From the NCBI GenBank assembly GCA_034231615.1, contig CM067306.1, forward strand, positions 62,234,813-62,298,812: DNA of 64,000 bases, given 5' to 3'. The translations under genes were made by a program, and so were the position numbers. Below, in pieces: positions 1 to 11,644 of this stretch (positions within the stretch are counted from its first letter, which is position 1; every line of letters begins with the position of its first letter). The notes under the pieces are model-generated. The model had not been told where the DNA came from. It did no database searches and saw nothing but the letters and a program-made list of their open reading frames with translations. Source of the stretch: Meghimatium bilineatum. Lineage: Eukaryota; Mollusca; Gastropoda; Stylommatophora; Philomycidae.

Positions 1-391
1 GTAATGTTGTGTTTAAGTATAATTGCACTGTTGTGTTGTAAGTACGATTGTACTCTGTGCTCTAGTGCTTTATCCTATTACCTACACACGATGATTGTTG
101 TATCTAATGTCTAAATATTTCTTTTGCCACATCCAACAGCTACTTTCTGCTCCATATTTGATTGTTATTATTTGAGAATGTTTACAGCAATCGTTATCAA
201 TATAAATACAACCTGACCTCATCTGTGTCTGGCCTGTGCCAGATAAGCATGAAGTTTTTTTAGCTTTGGCAGGCCATCTACAGATCAATGAATATTGATA
301 CTGGCTTCTTGTGTCTTTGTTTCCTGGTATAACCAGAGTCTGCCAAACTGCGAATTACCTGTTACTTCATTGAACGAGTTCTTGTCTTGGA
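1..391. other. Non-coding, nothing recognised
   Basis: AT-rich sequence with no repeat structure, RNA gene or convincing coding frame. A 68-codon minus-strand ORF at 82-288 has no recognisable motif. Confidence 0.5.
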
Positions 392-790
392 TTGTTAAAC
401 GAATTGTGTGCTTTAATATCGTTTTCATCTTGTAATCTCGTACTGTATTGAGTTAGTGAGTGAAGATTATAAACACTAGATAGATACGAGATTTATGATT
501 TCAGATATTGTATGTTAATCTCGTTTTTATCTTGTAATTATGTTTAGTTAGTGAGGGCTGGAAAAAGTAGATAGATACGAGATGTATGATTTCAGGTTGT
601 TAAACAACTCGTGTATGTTAATCTCGTGTTTATTTTGTAATCTCGTAATGTGTTTTGAGTTAGTGAGTGGTGATTAGAAACACGAGATTGAAACGAGATT
701 TAAGATTGTTATACAACTTTTATAAAATAATCTCATTTTTATTTTGCAATCTCGTAATTAATTTAGTTTGTCAATGGGACGTAAAACATG
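392..790. repeat. Degenerate ~110-bp tandem repeat, about 4 copies
   Basis: Four diverged copies start near 392, 506, 597 and 706. Each has a TTGTTAAAC-like head, a block like AATCTCGTTTTTATCTTGTA, a TTAGTTAGTGAG block and a GATACGAGAT block. Spacing is 91-114 bp. Divergence suggests an old array. Confidence 0.7.
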
Positions 791-912
791 AAATAAATAC
801 GAGGTTATTATTTTCATTTGAAATGTTGCTGTGAAATGGCTACAAAATTGTGTATAAAATATTAAGTAATGCTTTGAATAATATAAAAACACAAAATGGG
901 ATCAATTTGAAA

Positions 913-1241
913 CAAGCAAACTGTTTGTTCTATGGATAGTTTTATCAATCTAGAGCAAGCAAACTGTTTGTTCTACGGATAGTTTTACATATCTGGAACG
1001 AGCAAACTGTTTGTTCTACAGATAACTTTATCAATCTGGAACTAGCAAACTGTTTGTTCTACAGATAGCTTTATCAATCTGGAACTAGCAAACTGTTCTA
1101 CAGAAAGTATTATAAATCTAGAAGAAGCAAATTATGTGTTCTACGGAATAATTTATCAAACTAGAACAAGCAAACTGTTTGTTCTATGGATAGTTTTATC
1201 AATCTGGAACAAGCAAACTGTGTGTTCTACGGATAGTTTTA
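913..1241. repeat. 43-bp tandem repeat, about 8 copies
   Basis: The unit begins CAAGCAAACTGTTTGTTCTA and continues with a GGATAGTTTTATCAATCTGG block. Starts at 913, 956, 999, 1042 and 1085 give an exact 43-bp period. The fifth copy is a few bases short and later copies are more diverged. Confidence 0.88.
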
Positions 1242-1280
1242 AAATACAGAAATTCTGGATTTACCAACAAACTTAAGTTC

Positions 1281-1800
1281 TAGACATGATCTGATCAACT
1301 CGATCCACATTTGTTCTGGATAAATTATATTAAACATTTATTCTATAAATGGTCAACTTTCAGATCAACTAGCATTTGTTCTGCGAATCTGATAAACATT
1401 TGTTCTAGACATAATCTGATTAACTCGATCAACATTTGTTCTAGACATGATCTGATTAACTCGATCAACATTTGTTCTAGACATGATCTGATTAACTCGA
1501 TCAACATTTGTTCTAGACATGATCTGATTAACTCGATCAACATTTGTTCTAGACATGATCTGATTAACTCGATCAACATTTGTTCTAGACATAATCTGAT
1601 CAACTCAGTCAATATTTCATCTAGAGATGATCAACTCAACCAACATTTTCCCTAGACATGACCAAATCAAATAATATCTGATTTATATATGATGTAATCA
1701 ACTCCGACCAACATTTGCTCCAGGAATGATCAAATCAACTAACATCTGATCTATATATGATCTAATCAACTCAAACAATATCTACTCTAGACATGATCAA
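1281..1800. repeat. 36-bp tandem repeat, about 9 good copies plus degenerate tail
   Basis: The unit contains GACATGATCTGATTAACTCG followed by ATCAACATTTGTTCTA. The core at 1390-1610 is nearly perfect and copies decay to about 1800. The period is a multiple of three with no stop in several frames, so it gives ORFs on both strands (for example 1311-1655). These are not gene evidence. Confidence 0.9.
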
Positions 1801-2370
1801 CTCTAACTCCAGCGGTTCTAGTTTTGAGAAACGTGGTAGTTATAATCGGAAATTGAGCTTGCAAAGTCACAACTCTGTACAAGGTCTGGCTGGGGTTATT
1901 CTAAGAATACAGGTAAGCCATTATAACCACACAGAATATGTTGCAGAAAGATAGACTTTTGTGTCTTAACAGATGGTCAGAAAACAAGTCAGTGTAAAAT
2001 TTCAAGTGGACTTTGAGGCCATTAAATTTGTTAAATTGCCACCACACATAATAATAGCCGTTCATCGCAGACGATGATGACAATAATGTCAGGTCAACTA
2101 GCCTCGTTGTGTTGCGCTGGATATCTAACTGTGCGATGATTTTTATTGGTGAGAGAAATCATTCTCCCAGCCATTTTGGTTATATTTGTTATGGTTTTGT
2201 TTTCTTAACTGTTTTTGTGTCTTGATAAAGGTCCCAATACGACCGACACGTTGACAGTTGTATTTGTTCTTTGTTTTATTGTTATTTTCTGTTATTTTAT
2301 TATTTTATAATGACAGTTTTCTTCAGTAACCTGTCTACCTTATTAAGTATTTACCGCAATAGTTTCAGAC
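1801..2370. other. Non-coding; contains a Penelope-like terminal motif near 2225-2265
   Basis: No gene seen. At about 2222-2255 is a CTTGATAAAGGTCC ... CGACACGTTGACAG motif, like motifs often found near the ends of Penelope-type retroelements and resembling the one at about 20108-20145. A T-rich stretch and a shared AGTAACCTGT follow in both places. The class assignment is tentative. Confidence 0.35.
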
Positions 2371-2602
2371 TTGTATTGTTGCATCTCTCTGGTGTGTGAT
2401 CTCACTTGTGTTGTTGTATCTCTCTGGTGTGGGACCTCACTTGTGTTGTTGTATCTCTCTAGTGTGTCACCTCACTTGTGTTATTGCATCTCTCTGGTAT
2501 GTGTGTGTGAAGTCAGACTTGTGTTGTTGCATCTCTCTTCTGTGTGTGTGTGTGTGGCCTCAGATTTGTGTTATTGCATCTCTCTGGTTTGTGTGTTGGT
2601 GA
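2371..2602. repeat. ~35-bp tandem repeat with TG-rich expansions, 6 copies
   Basis: The unit is TTGTGTTGTTGCATCTCTCT followed by GGTGTGTGACCTCAC. The first three copies are 35 bp. Later copies carry (TG)n insertions and reach 43-47 bp. ORFs across it reflect the repeat. Confidence 0.8.
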
Positions 2603-2839
2603 ATAAAATACTGAAATCCTGACATACATACCCTGCCACATGTGGGGCACGTGTATAATTAGAATTGGGTGTTAGTGTGTTTGATTTTCTGTCTTTTCGT
2701 GCGGCACGTTTTCTCTGTACCTCCATGATTTGATGCTTCTTGGCCGTGCAAACAAATATATTTGTGTTGCTGTGTCACACTGGATGATTCTGAGACACAG
2801 GACTCTGTGTAGATGTTGAAACTTTTCATGAACATTTTT

Positions 2840-3090
2840 AGATTCCTTGAAGCGTTTATTCTGTCCACCGGTCAGTCTTTTTACTTTAAGGAATTCACCA
2901 TACATCATTTGTGTTTTTCTGTACATCGGCTAATTTTGTTTCTTTAAATATCTCACCATATATCAGTTGTTTACTCTGTCCACCGGCCAGTCCTTTTCCT
3001 TTACAAATCTCACACTAAAATTAGTTGTTTTTTGTCTGTTCACCAGCCAGTCCTTTTCCTTTAAGCATCTTATTATGCATCAGTTTTTTC
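2840..3090. repeat. Degenerate ~62-bp repeat, about 4 copies
   Basis: Copies share TCTGTCCACCGGCCAGTC, a CCTTTAAG block and an ATCTCACCATACATCAGTTG-like block. They are diverged and directly abut the 31-bp satellite. Confidence 0.65.
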
Positions 3091-3097
3091 TTAATAG

Positions 3098-5679
3098 AGA
3101 ACTAGGCTACACTTGACAAACAACATATAGAACTAGGCTACACTTGACAAACAACATATAGAACTAGGCTACACTTGACAAACAACATATAGAACTAGGC
3201 TACACTTGACAAACAACATATAGAACTAGGCTACACTTGACAAACAACATATAGAACTAGGCTACACTTGACAAACAACATATAGAACTAGGCTACACTT
3301 GACAAACAACATATAGAACTAGGCTACACTTGACAAGCAACATATAGAACTAGGCTACACTTGACAAGCAACATATAGAACTAGGCTACACTTGACAAGC
3401 AACATATAGAACTAGGCTACACTTGACAAGCAACATATAGAACTAGGCTACACTTGACAAGCAACATATAGAACTAGGCTACACTTGACAAACAACATAT
3501 AGAACTAGGCTACACTTGACAAGCAACATATAGAACTAGGCTACACTTGACAAGCAACATATAGAACTAGGCTAAACTTGACAAGCAACATATAGAACTA
3601 GGCTACACATGACAAACAACATATAGAACTAGGCTACACTTGACAAACAACATATAGAACTAGGCTACACTTGACAAACAACATATAGAACTAGGCTACA
3701 CTTGACAAGCAACATATAGAACTAGGCTAAACTTGACAAGCAACATATAGAACTAGGCTACACTTGACAAGCAACATATAGAACTAGGCTACACTTGACA
3801 AGGAACATATAGAACTAGGCTACACTTGACAAGCAACATATAGAACTAGGCTACACTTGACAAACAACATATAGAACTAGGCTACACTTGACAAGCAACA
3901 TATAGAACTAGGCTACACTTGACAAGCAACATATAGAACTAGGCTACACATGACAAACAACATATAGAACTAGGCTACACTTGACAAGCAACATATAGAA
4001 CTAGGCTACACTTGACAAACAACATATAGAACTAGGCTACACTTGACAAGCAACATATAGAACTAGGCTACACTTGACAAACAACATATAGAACTAGGCT
4101 ACACTTGACAAGCAACATATAGAAATAGGCTACACTTGACAAACAACATATAGAACTAGGCTACACTTGACAAGCAACATATAGAACTAGGCTACACTTG
4201 ACAAGCAACATATAGAACTAGGCTACACTTGACAAGCAACATATAGAACTAGGCTACACTTGACAAGCAACATATAGAACTAGGCTACACTTGACAAGCA
4301 ACATATAGAACTAGCTTACATTAAACAAACAACATAAAGAACTAGTGCACAGTAGATAAACATCATATAGAACTAGCCCACACTAGACAAACAACATAGA
4401 GAACTAGTACACACTAGACAAACAACATAGAGAACTAGTACACACTAGACAAACAATATAGAGAACTAGCCCACGCTAGACAAACAACATAGAGAACTAG
4501 TACACACTAGACAAACAACATAGAGAACTAGCCCACACTAGACAAACAATATAGAGAACTAGTACACACTAGACAAACAACATAGAGAACTAGTACACAC
4601 TAGAGAAACAACATAGAGAACTAGCCCACACTAGACAAACAACATAGAGAACTAGACCACTTTAGACAAACAATATAGAGAACTAGACCACACTAGACAA
4701 ACAATATAGAGAACTAGTACACACTAGACAAACAACATAGAGAACTAGTACACACTAGACAAACAACATAGAGAACTAGTACACACTAGACAAACAACAT
4801 AAAGAACTAGACCACTTTAGACAAACAATATAGAGAACTAGACCACACTAGACAAACAATATAGAGAACTAGTACACACTAGACAAACAACATAAAGAAC
4901 TAGACCACTTTAGACAAACAATATAGAGAACTAGACCACACTAGACAAACAATATAGAGAACTAGTACACACTAGACAAACAACATAAAGAACTAGACCA
5001 CTTTAGACAAACAATATAGAGAACTAGACCACACTAGACAAACAATATAGAGAACTAGTACACACTAGACAAACAACATAGAGAACTAGTACACACTAGA
5101 CAAACAACATAGATAACTAGTACACACTAGACAAACAACATAGAGAACTAGTACACACTAGACAAACAATATAGAGAACTAGTACACACTAGACAAACAA
5201 CAGAGATAACTAGTACACACTAGACAAACAACATAGAGAACTAGTACACACTAGACAAACAATATAGATAACTAGTACACACTAGACAAACAACATAGAG
5301 AACTAGTACACACTAGACAAACAACATAGAGAACTAGTACACACTAGACAAACAACATAGAGAACTAGTACACACTAGACAAACAACATAGATAACTAGT
5401 ACACACTAGACAAACAATATAGAGAACTAGTACACACTAGACAAACAACATAGAGAACTAGTACACACTAGACAAACAACATAGAGAACTAGTACACACT
5501 AGACAAACAACATAGATAACTAGTACACACTAGACAAACAACATAGAGAACTAGTACACACTAGACAAACAATATAGATAACTAGTACACACTAGACAAA
5601 CAACATAGAGAACTAGTACACACTAGACAAACAACATAGAGAACTAGTACACACTAGACAAACAACATAGAGAACTAGA
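3098..5679. repeat. 31-bp satellite, about 83 copies, two subfamilies
   Basis: An uninterrupted 31-bp array. Subfamily A (about 3098-4315) reads AGAACTAGGCTACACTTGAC then AA(A/G)CAACATAT and is very homogeneous. Subfamily B (about 4330-5679) reads AGAACTAGTACACACTAGAC then AAACAACATAG. The junction near 4316-4400 holds a few intermediate units. Within B, a three-unit 93-bp higher-order repeat (variants with GACCACTTT, GACCACACT and GTACACACT) recurs at about 4801, 4894 and 4987. Confidence 0.96.
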
Positions 5680-5689
5680 AAATATGGAC

Positions 5690-6650
5690 ACGGCTGATCT
5701 GCGAGAATAAAAACGCGGTAAGTCTACTGTAGAATTAAATCTGCCAATATAAAAGACACATTCGAGTGTTTAAATATGCCCATAGCTGAAGATCAACCAG
5801 TGCACCGGAATCAGGAGTTCCAATGCGGTTATAACGAAGACTACGTTTCGGAAAAGAATCTGCAACCTGAGTAGGTAAGATGCGGCCAAAATATTAGCGC
5901 AAATTCTTTTTTTTTGGATATCCAGTTCAACATAATTCTAGATAGAGATCCAAAGTTGTTTATGTCAATCAATAATGACAACCATCATTTGGCAAGGCAT
6001 ATTGTGTGCCTTAGCCAAAAGCTAACAGTACAGCAACTGCCAAGTTGCATAAGACCTAAAAATATCTTGCACATTTACTCGTTCCGGATTAACTCCAAGC
6101 GATGAAACAAAATCAAGGTTGCCATAATAACCTTATTACAGCCACATTTATCAAATTTAGCAATTTTTAAAGGACATTGGCAATAAAATTCTTGATTTGG
6201 TCATATTTTAAAGGTTTTTGGCAATTTTTGGCCTTTTTTTGAAAATATAATCTACTTTCTCATATTCATGTTTAAAATTAGTTATGTAAATTTGTGGTAA
6301 GTCTTTTGCAAATATTGTAGTTCGTCATTCACAAGTGATGATGACGACCATTTGTTACATTGATTTTTGAAATTCAATTAGAAATATGTCCCTGATTATC
6401 AGTAGCTTAGTTGATATTAAGATTGCTTGCTATCATCGGGTTACAGTGTGCCAGGATCGAAACTATTTCCGTCAAACAAACAAAAATCCGGGTTGTGATT
6501 TCTCGCTTGACACGACCACTCCTCCAGTCGCCTCAGCTGTAAATAAGTTCCTGACGCATGAGTTATGGGATGTAAAAACAGTAAGAAAGGGAACTGGCTA
6601 CCTCACCTAATAGTTTCTGCGGCTTAGTACATGAAGTTACCGTAATCCCC
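5690..6650. other. Unassigned sequence with short ORFs
   Basis: No recognised gene. A 32-codon frame starts at 5776 (MPIAEDQPVHRN...) and stops just before a GTAAGA donor-like hexamer near 5874. ORFs at 5914-6105 (63 codons) and 6386-6610 (74 codons) have no familiar motif. It could be eroded transposon coding sequence, but I cannot assign a family. Confidence 0.3.
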
Positions 6651-6652
6651 GG

Positions 6653-6677
6653 ATATATATATATATATATATATATA
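6653..6677. repeat. (AT)n microsatellite
   Basis: About 12 AT dinucleotides, directly before the pogo-like MITE. Confidence 0.95.
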
Positions 6678-6680
6678 AAA

Positions 6681-6852
6681 TAGATCCGCTCTACAAAGTA
6701 TACTTTTATAACAATTTTTTCCTATATAACACCACTTACAAAATCTCCAACTATATGTATTCTTTATTGTTTGCACTGTATATAGCGAATTTCTGTTATT
6801 ACATACATATTTTTGTAGTTCTGGACCACGTCGTTATAACGGGATCTAACTA
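6681..6852 (-). mobile_element. pogo/Tigger-like MITE, copy 2
   Basis: Read on the minus strand this starts AGATCCCGTTATAACGAC and aligns along its length with the element at 31232-31406. Shared blocks include TATGTAATAA, ATTCG(C/T)TATATA, CAAACAATAAA and TGTTGTTA. The CCCGTTATAAC end is typical of pogo/Tigger terminal inverted repeats. There is no coding capacity, so it is non-autonomous. Confidence 0.65.
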
Positions 6853-7310
6853 TATATCTATGATAATATGATGATGAAAGAATAACTGTCGCTGTTAGCA
6901 TAGTCTTTCTGTTGAAAGCGTATGGTCGACCCCGGTTGAGTAACTGAGGTGACGCTCAAACGTATTTGGTTTGTTTTCTCAAAAGTATGGACTACCGTGA
7001 TGTCCCGTAGTTAAAGGAAGGGGGGGGGAAGTTGTGTGGGGTGTTCAAAACCGTCTTCATAAATCGGAACCCAGAACATGACTTTGATTACTACGAACTT
7101 GGTCAAACGAGGCTATAACGCACACCAAGCCCCCACCCTTAGCCATTTTTCGCAAAAGAAGGATATCACATTTTCAATAAAAAAATAGGATCTGAGATAC
7201 GAAAACACACCAGGGAACATTTTTTTAAACTCCCCTCTCCTCCTCCCCCACGCTCCGCCCCATAAGGAGGACACATCTACAACCTTATTTCAGTGATACT
7301 ACTGTGTAAA
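6853..7310. other. Non-coding
   Basis: No gene or repeat family recognised. Contains a short G-run at about 7021-7028 and a C-rich stretch at about 7230-7262. Confidence 0.5.
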
Positions 7311-7322
7311 TTTATGTCTAGT

Positions 7323-7505
7323 AGCTTGTAATTTAGCTTATAATTTAGCTTGCAATTTAGCTTGTAATTTAGCTTGTAATTTAGCTTGTAATTTAGCTTA
7401 TAATTTAGCTTGCAATTTAGCTTGTAATTTAGCTTGTAATTTAGCTTGTACTTTAGCTTGTAATTTAGCTTGTAATTTAGCTTGTACTTTAGCTTGTAAT
7501 TTAAC
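7323..7505. repeat. 12-bp tandem repeat, about 15 copies
   Basis: The unit is AGCTTGTAATTT with single-base variants (AGCTTATAATTT, AGCTTGCAATTT, AGCTTGTACTTT). It ends directly against LINE-derived sequence. The minus-strand KLNYKLNY ORF is produced by the period. Confidence 0.95.
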
Positions 7506-7802
7506 TTGTATATGCCATGCAGAAACGATGTCCTAAGAGAAAGAGTGGGTGTCATATCAATTCTACAAAACATACAAAACCAACAGATACAATGGTTTGG
7601 TCATCTGGAAAGAATGCCGTGTGATTCATTAGTTTATAAAGCATATACGAAGAGAGGAGAAGCAGAAAGAAGAGCCAAGGGTAGACCTAGAGTACGCTGG
7701 ATCGACAACATCAAAGAGACATTACACGAACACCAAATAACATTATCTGAAGCTGCCAGAAAATCGAGAACAAGAACATTGTATCTCCCTCGACACCCGT
7801 AA
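7506..7802 (+). pseudogene. LINE ORF2 C-terminal fragment (RTE-like)
   Basis: The frame encodes the typical extreme C-terminus of an RTE-like endonuclease/reverse-transcriptase LINE protein. It shows RNDVLRERVGVISIL, then QQIQWFGHLERMP, then the basic GRPRVRWIDNIKETL block and a stop at 7800-7802. Upstream endonuclease and RT domains are absent, so this is a 5'-truncated relic. The first few codons come from the adjoining 12-bp array, so the apparent start Met is not a real start. A 40-bp tandem duplication covers the stop region. Confidence 0.8.
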
Positions 7803-7845
7803 AGCGAGAACAAGAACATTGTATCTCCCTAGACACCCGTAAAGG
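7765..7845. repeat. 40-bp tandem duplication at LINE end
   Basis: CGAGAACAAGAACATTGTAT plus the next 20 bases occurs at 7765 and again at 7805, differing by one C/A change. It duplicates the final codons and stop of the LINE fragment. Confidence 0.93.
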
Positions 7846-7878
7846 GTAAAAGAGGAAGGAATGAAGAAGGAGAAGATG

Positions 7879-8183
7879 CAGTGCCGGTTTACCCATAAGT
7901 AAACAAGCTATAGCTTAGGGACCCACGATCTTCGGGTCCCCCAATTTTCTTTTAATTTCCCTATCTATATATTCTTAAATGTTAAAGGGCCCCCATATCT
8001 CAAATAGCTTAGGGCCCCATATCTCAAATAGCTTAGGGCCCCATATCTCAAACAGCTTAGGGCCCATATCTCAAATAGCTTAGGGCCCCAAATCTCAAAT
8101 AGCTTAGGGCCCCATATCTCAAATAGCTTAGGGCCCCATATCTCAAATAGCTTAGGGCCCTATCAAGTCTAAATCCGGCCTTG
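7879..8183. mobile_element. hAT-like non-autonomous element with internal expansion
   Basis: The left end is CAGTGCCGGTTTA. The right end is AAATCCGGCCTTG, whose reverse complement CAAGGCCGGATTT is an imperfect inverted match. CAGTG-type ends with a subterminal GGGCCC-rich body are typical of hAT MITEs. The 8-bp flanks (7871-7878 and 8184-8191) match at only 5 of 8 positions, so the target duplication is doubtful. Most of the body is a 24-bp tandem repeat. Confidence 0.5.
7985..8162. repeat. 24-bp tandem repeat, about 7 copies
   Basis: The unit is TAGCTTAGGGCCCCATATCT followed by CAAA. It lies inside the hAT-like element, and the first degenerate unit (GCTATAGCTTAGGGACCC) is part of the element body. 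Confidence 0.92.
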
Positions 8184-8660
8184 TGTATATGTGTGTGGAA
8201 TATGTCATAAACGTAAATAAACATCACATAAACATTGCGTAACTAGTTTGTTACTGTAGCATATTTATCAACGTGATATTAAAAATAATATTGACTATTA
8301 TAAAGCACTTTGATCAAACATTGGCTGATTGTGTTCTCGTACAGCCCACATAAGACAGGATAAATTAACTTTGACGAGTTATTGTAAGTTATTATTTGAT
8401 TATGTCCCTTTGATGTTTAACAAAATATCTCCGTCCGTCTGCGCATCCATCAATCCAATCTGTTTGTCTGTCTGTGTCTGCATGGTCTATCTTTCCTGTT
8501 TGTTTGTATGGTTTGTCTGTTTGCTTGATTGCCAGACATCGCATTTCCTGCCTCCATCTTGCTAACCTTCCTATCTATCTCTGTCTATTAATCTCTATCT
8601 GTCCTTACTTTAGTCTGTCTTTTCGACCTATTCCTTCCCATACTCTGTCGGTCCATCCGT
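8184..8660. other. Non-coding, pyrimidine-rich low complexity
   Basis: 8184-8420 shows nothing recognisable. 8425-8650 is CTGT/CTATC-type low-complexity sequence. ORFs at 8329-8692 are cysteine- and serine-rich as a result and have no motif. Confidence 0.5.
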
Positions 8661-8661
8661 C

Positions 8662-8755
8662 CAGTGTCGTGCGGCAATTTTTCCCAGCATGATGCAAGCC
8701 TTCGAAATGCCGCCGCCTTAAATGATTTTTCTTCGAAATGCGGCGCACGACAATG
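8662..8755. mobile_element. Short MITE candidate (94 bp)
   Basis: The ends are CAGTGTCGTGCG and CGCACGACAATG, inverted repeats of 12 bp with one mismatch. Inside, CTTCGAAATGC occurs twice. The CAGTG-type terminus fits a hAT-like MITE. No target duplication is obvious. Confidence 0.45.
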
Positions 8756-8914
8756 TATTTTGATTGGTGCTGCCTGATTTGATCTACTCTCTGCATCATC
8801 AATCCTTCCATCCAACTATTTATTATATTTATGAATTCATTTGATCTACTCTCTGCGAAGCATAAGTTTCTATAAATACTCCTCCATATTGTTCTACCTA
8901 TAACTGTTATTTCT

Positions 8915-9130
8915 ATCTACTTTCTGATATATTTTCCACCTACTTTCTGATCTACTTTCCATCTGCTTTTTGATAAATTTTCCATCTACTTTCTGATATA
9001 TTTTCCTTCTACTTTCTGATATATTTTCCATGTAATTTCTGGTCTATTTTCCATCTACTTTCTTGATATACTTTCCGCCTACTTTATGATCTACTTTCCA
9101 ATCTACTTTCCATCTACTTTCTGATCTACT
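8915..9130. repeat. 24-bp degenerate tandem repeat, about 9 copies
   Basis: The unit is CTTTCTGATATATTTTCCAT followed by CTAC, with many substitutions and some indels. Confidence 0.8.
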
Positions 9131-10738
9131 TAATATCTCCCGCTTGTGTTTGTGTGTGTGGCGCATGTTCATACTTGGTTTCTACAGTATAGGCTTGATT
9201 TTAACACTTGTTAATATTTAAAATGAGAAATTCAACCAACATCTGTGAAGTGTCGAGCTGCTTAATATGTGTAAATCAATACCTGGATGTGGGTGGGGGG
9301 TATGGAAAGACGGGCAAATGATACAACTCACGTTAACCGATGTTTAAACTCATACCTTCCATCACTCTAACACAGAAAAATATCAGAACACTAACATCGT
9401 AGCATTGGCGCTCATCGCATTTAGTTTTGAAGGATAATATTATTGTTTTTAGGGTTATCTATTCTATTTACTGTTTGAATTCGATCGCTTATTTCATTTG
9501 TCCATTTTCTTTTTAAACTCGAGCGATAAGTTCATCTGTCATTTTATTTTATTGTTTCAATTCGAGCACTAATTTAATCTACCTTTCTATTTTATATTTT
9601 ACATATTACTCCTAAAATTTGATTTTTTTTCTGGGTTATTTTTTTTTGTTGCCTCTCCGTTGAGAGCACGTATAGGGTAATCCGAGTATTATGAAGTCAA
9701 TTCTCTGCGCCGTTTCAATCTTTTCTTGAGATTCTTTTCTACTGCTTGTATGTGTTGAATAATGATTTCAAACCCCGGGTGTTGCCACGGATGTTTAAAT
9801 TTAAGGATAGTCTGTAGTTCTAATGTCGTGGTGATAGTTTAACGGACGTTGAGATGTTCAACGGAAATCATAGTAAAACAGACATTATACTGAAACCCAC
9901 ATGTAAAGAGGGAAATAATAAATCATGAGATAAGATGAGAAAATGAGATAAACATATACGATATTTTTCATACAGAGATGTTCTTCGGAATCTGTCGCGA
10001 TGATCATTTAGAAGAAAGCTGCTTTCATTTGGTTCTCAACGATCGCATCACCAGCGTAGAAACAACAGCAGTTAAATACAGATTGTTTGTTCATTATCAC
10101 TACACTTTGTATGGAAGAAAACATTTAAATAACGACGTATATGACGTCATCACAAAATGTGCTCTACACTCCATCGTGAAGCAATATGCAGTGAATAGCT
10201 GTCGTCTGCTGGAATAATTCTGTGCACTCAAAAGGAGTGGTGTTATCAAGAGAAGAAAGAATTGTCTTCAAAAGAATCTTTTAAACCTGTAGTGGACATT
10301 TCCAATACTTGATATAATGAAAATTACATTGGTACTTTCCAGCTTCAACAAAACAGCGCTGGACAATAGCAGTAACTATTGTAACTATATTAATGACTTT
10401 ATTTTGCACATTCTCTGATGACGTCATATGATATCATTTTTCAAATTTCTTCTGCTTAAAAAGTGTAGGGAGACTTTACAATACTCTGTAGAATGTGATG
10501 GAAACTTCTCGAATACTTGCATTGTGATATCTGGATGGTATTCTTTACGTCATAGATCATGCCGACCGTGTCATAACCAAAGCAAGCATCATTTAGATCA
10601 CTGAGAGTAAACAAAACAGATCATTGAGAGTAAAGATAGCTTATGACATTCCACAGCATCTACTCGCACTGCTATATCAGAGACTCGTTTCTAGTATAGA
10701 ATATGCGTGTGTCCTTATTTCTTATTGATTAGAAACTA
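9131..10738. other. Long unassigned stretch
   Basis: No gene recognised. 9440-9600 holds three weak ~65-bp repeats with a TTCGA(T/G)CGCT block followed by TTTCATTTGTC-like sequence. A 79-codon plus-strand ORF at 9978-10217 (MFFGICRDDHLEES...) has ordinary composition but no motif I know. It could be an exon or a relic. Confidence 0.4.
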
Positions 10739-11460
10739 GCTTCACAGCACGTGGGGCACTCCCATAAGTGCTCTGTCCTCCGTTTCAGTAGCCATCCCAG
10801 TGTATGTTGACTCAGAGTCCCGGTCAGATGTTGATTGCGTGATCTTCGGGGCATTCAAAAAAAAAATAAAAAAAATAAAAAAAATTAAAAAAATTTTCTT
10901 CCCTCCCCTCTAGATACTCCAATTTCGGACATTCTCTGTTTGTGTACGTCCTCGGCCTCATTGGCATCATCTTCCTGTTGAAATGAATTTGTAACTGCCT
11001 TTATCAAGTCTACTTTATCTCTTCTCAGAATTGTGCCGTATAACGCCGCATTGCATGCCAATAATTCGACTCTCTCATTTCTTCTGACCCCATCATGATC
11101 AGGACAGTATATCCATATAATGCTCTGGACAATTGAGTTGTTAAATAAGTTTCACCACTATTTTCTCAGCATGTACTTTTCTATCCTGCGCAGCATGCTT
11201 TGAGAGTCTGTGAGTATTACCGAGTGTGTTGATGTATCAGTTATCAACCAATTAAGAGCTGCTGTAACTCCCTCTATCTCCATCCTCATGCTCGATGTGA
11301 CAGTAGAATATGCTGAATATTTCTCAACCAACTTCACGCCGTTTCTGTAGTCAACAAAATCTCAACCACCTTTATTTGTGTTTCTGTTAACTGAGCCATC
11401 TGCGTATATAAGTATGTCTTGTAGTTTCGAGTGTAACTGGGAGAGTTCATGCACTGTATC
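10739..11460 (-). pseudogene. LINE fragment with RNase H domain and C-terminus
   Basis: On the minus strand a broken frame encodes a retroelement RNase H domain. The first catalytic Asp is in ILIYADGSV. The Glu is in SSMRMEIEGVTAAL. The second Asp is in ILTDSQSMLRRIE. The fourth block reads IYCPDHDGVRRNERVELLA, matching the usual W-PGH-G--GNE-AD pattern. Stops interrupt the frame before DFVDYRNG and again after YMLRK, and an A/T-rich slippage tract (10857-10898) splits off the end. The C-terminus is TEHLWECPTCCEASF with a stop at 10739-10741. A related tail is at 24959-25085. Several LINE clades carry RNase H, so the clade is not settled. Confidence 0.75.
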
Positions 11461-11644
11461 CTATTAAGGTTTAGTGATACACGCATTGCGAGGCTGTGCA
11501 AGATTCAAAGCGAGGCCATAGAGGATACATGCACATATGGACTTGCCCCGTGTGCGCCGATGATAACCTGCAGCAATAGCTCATAACACAAAAGGGGTAC
11601 GGAATACTGGTCTCCAGTAAAGACCTGTGTACAGAAAGTGAACT

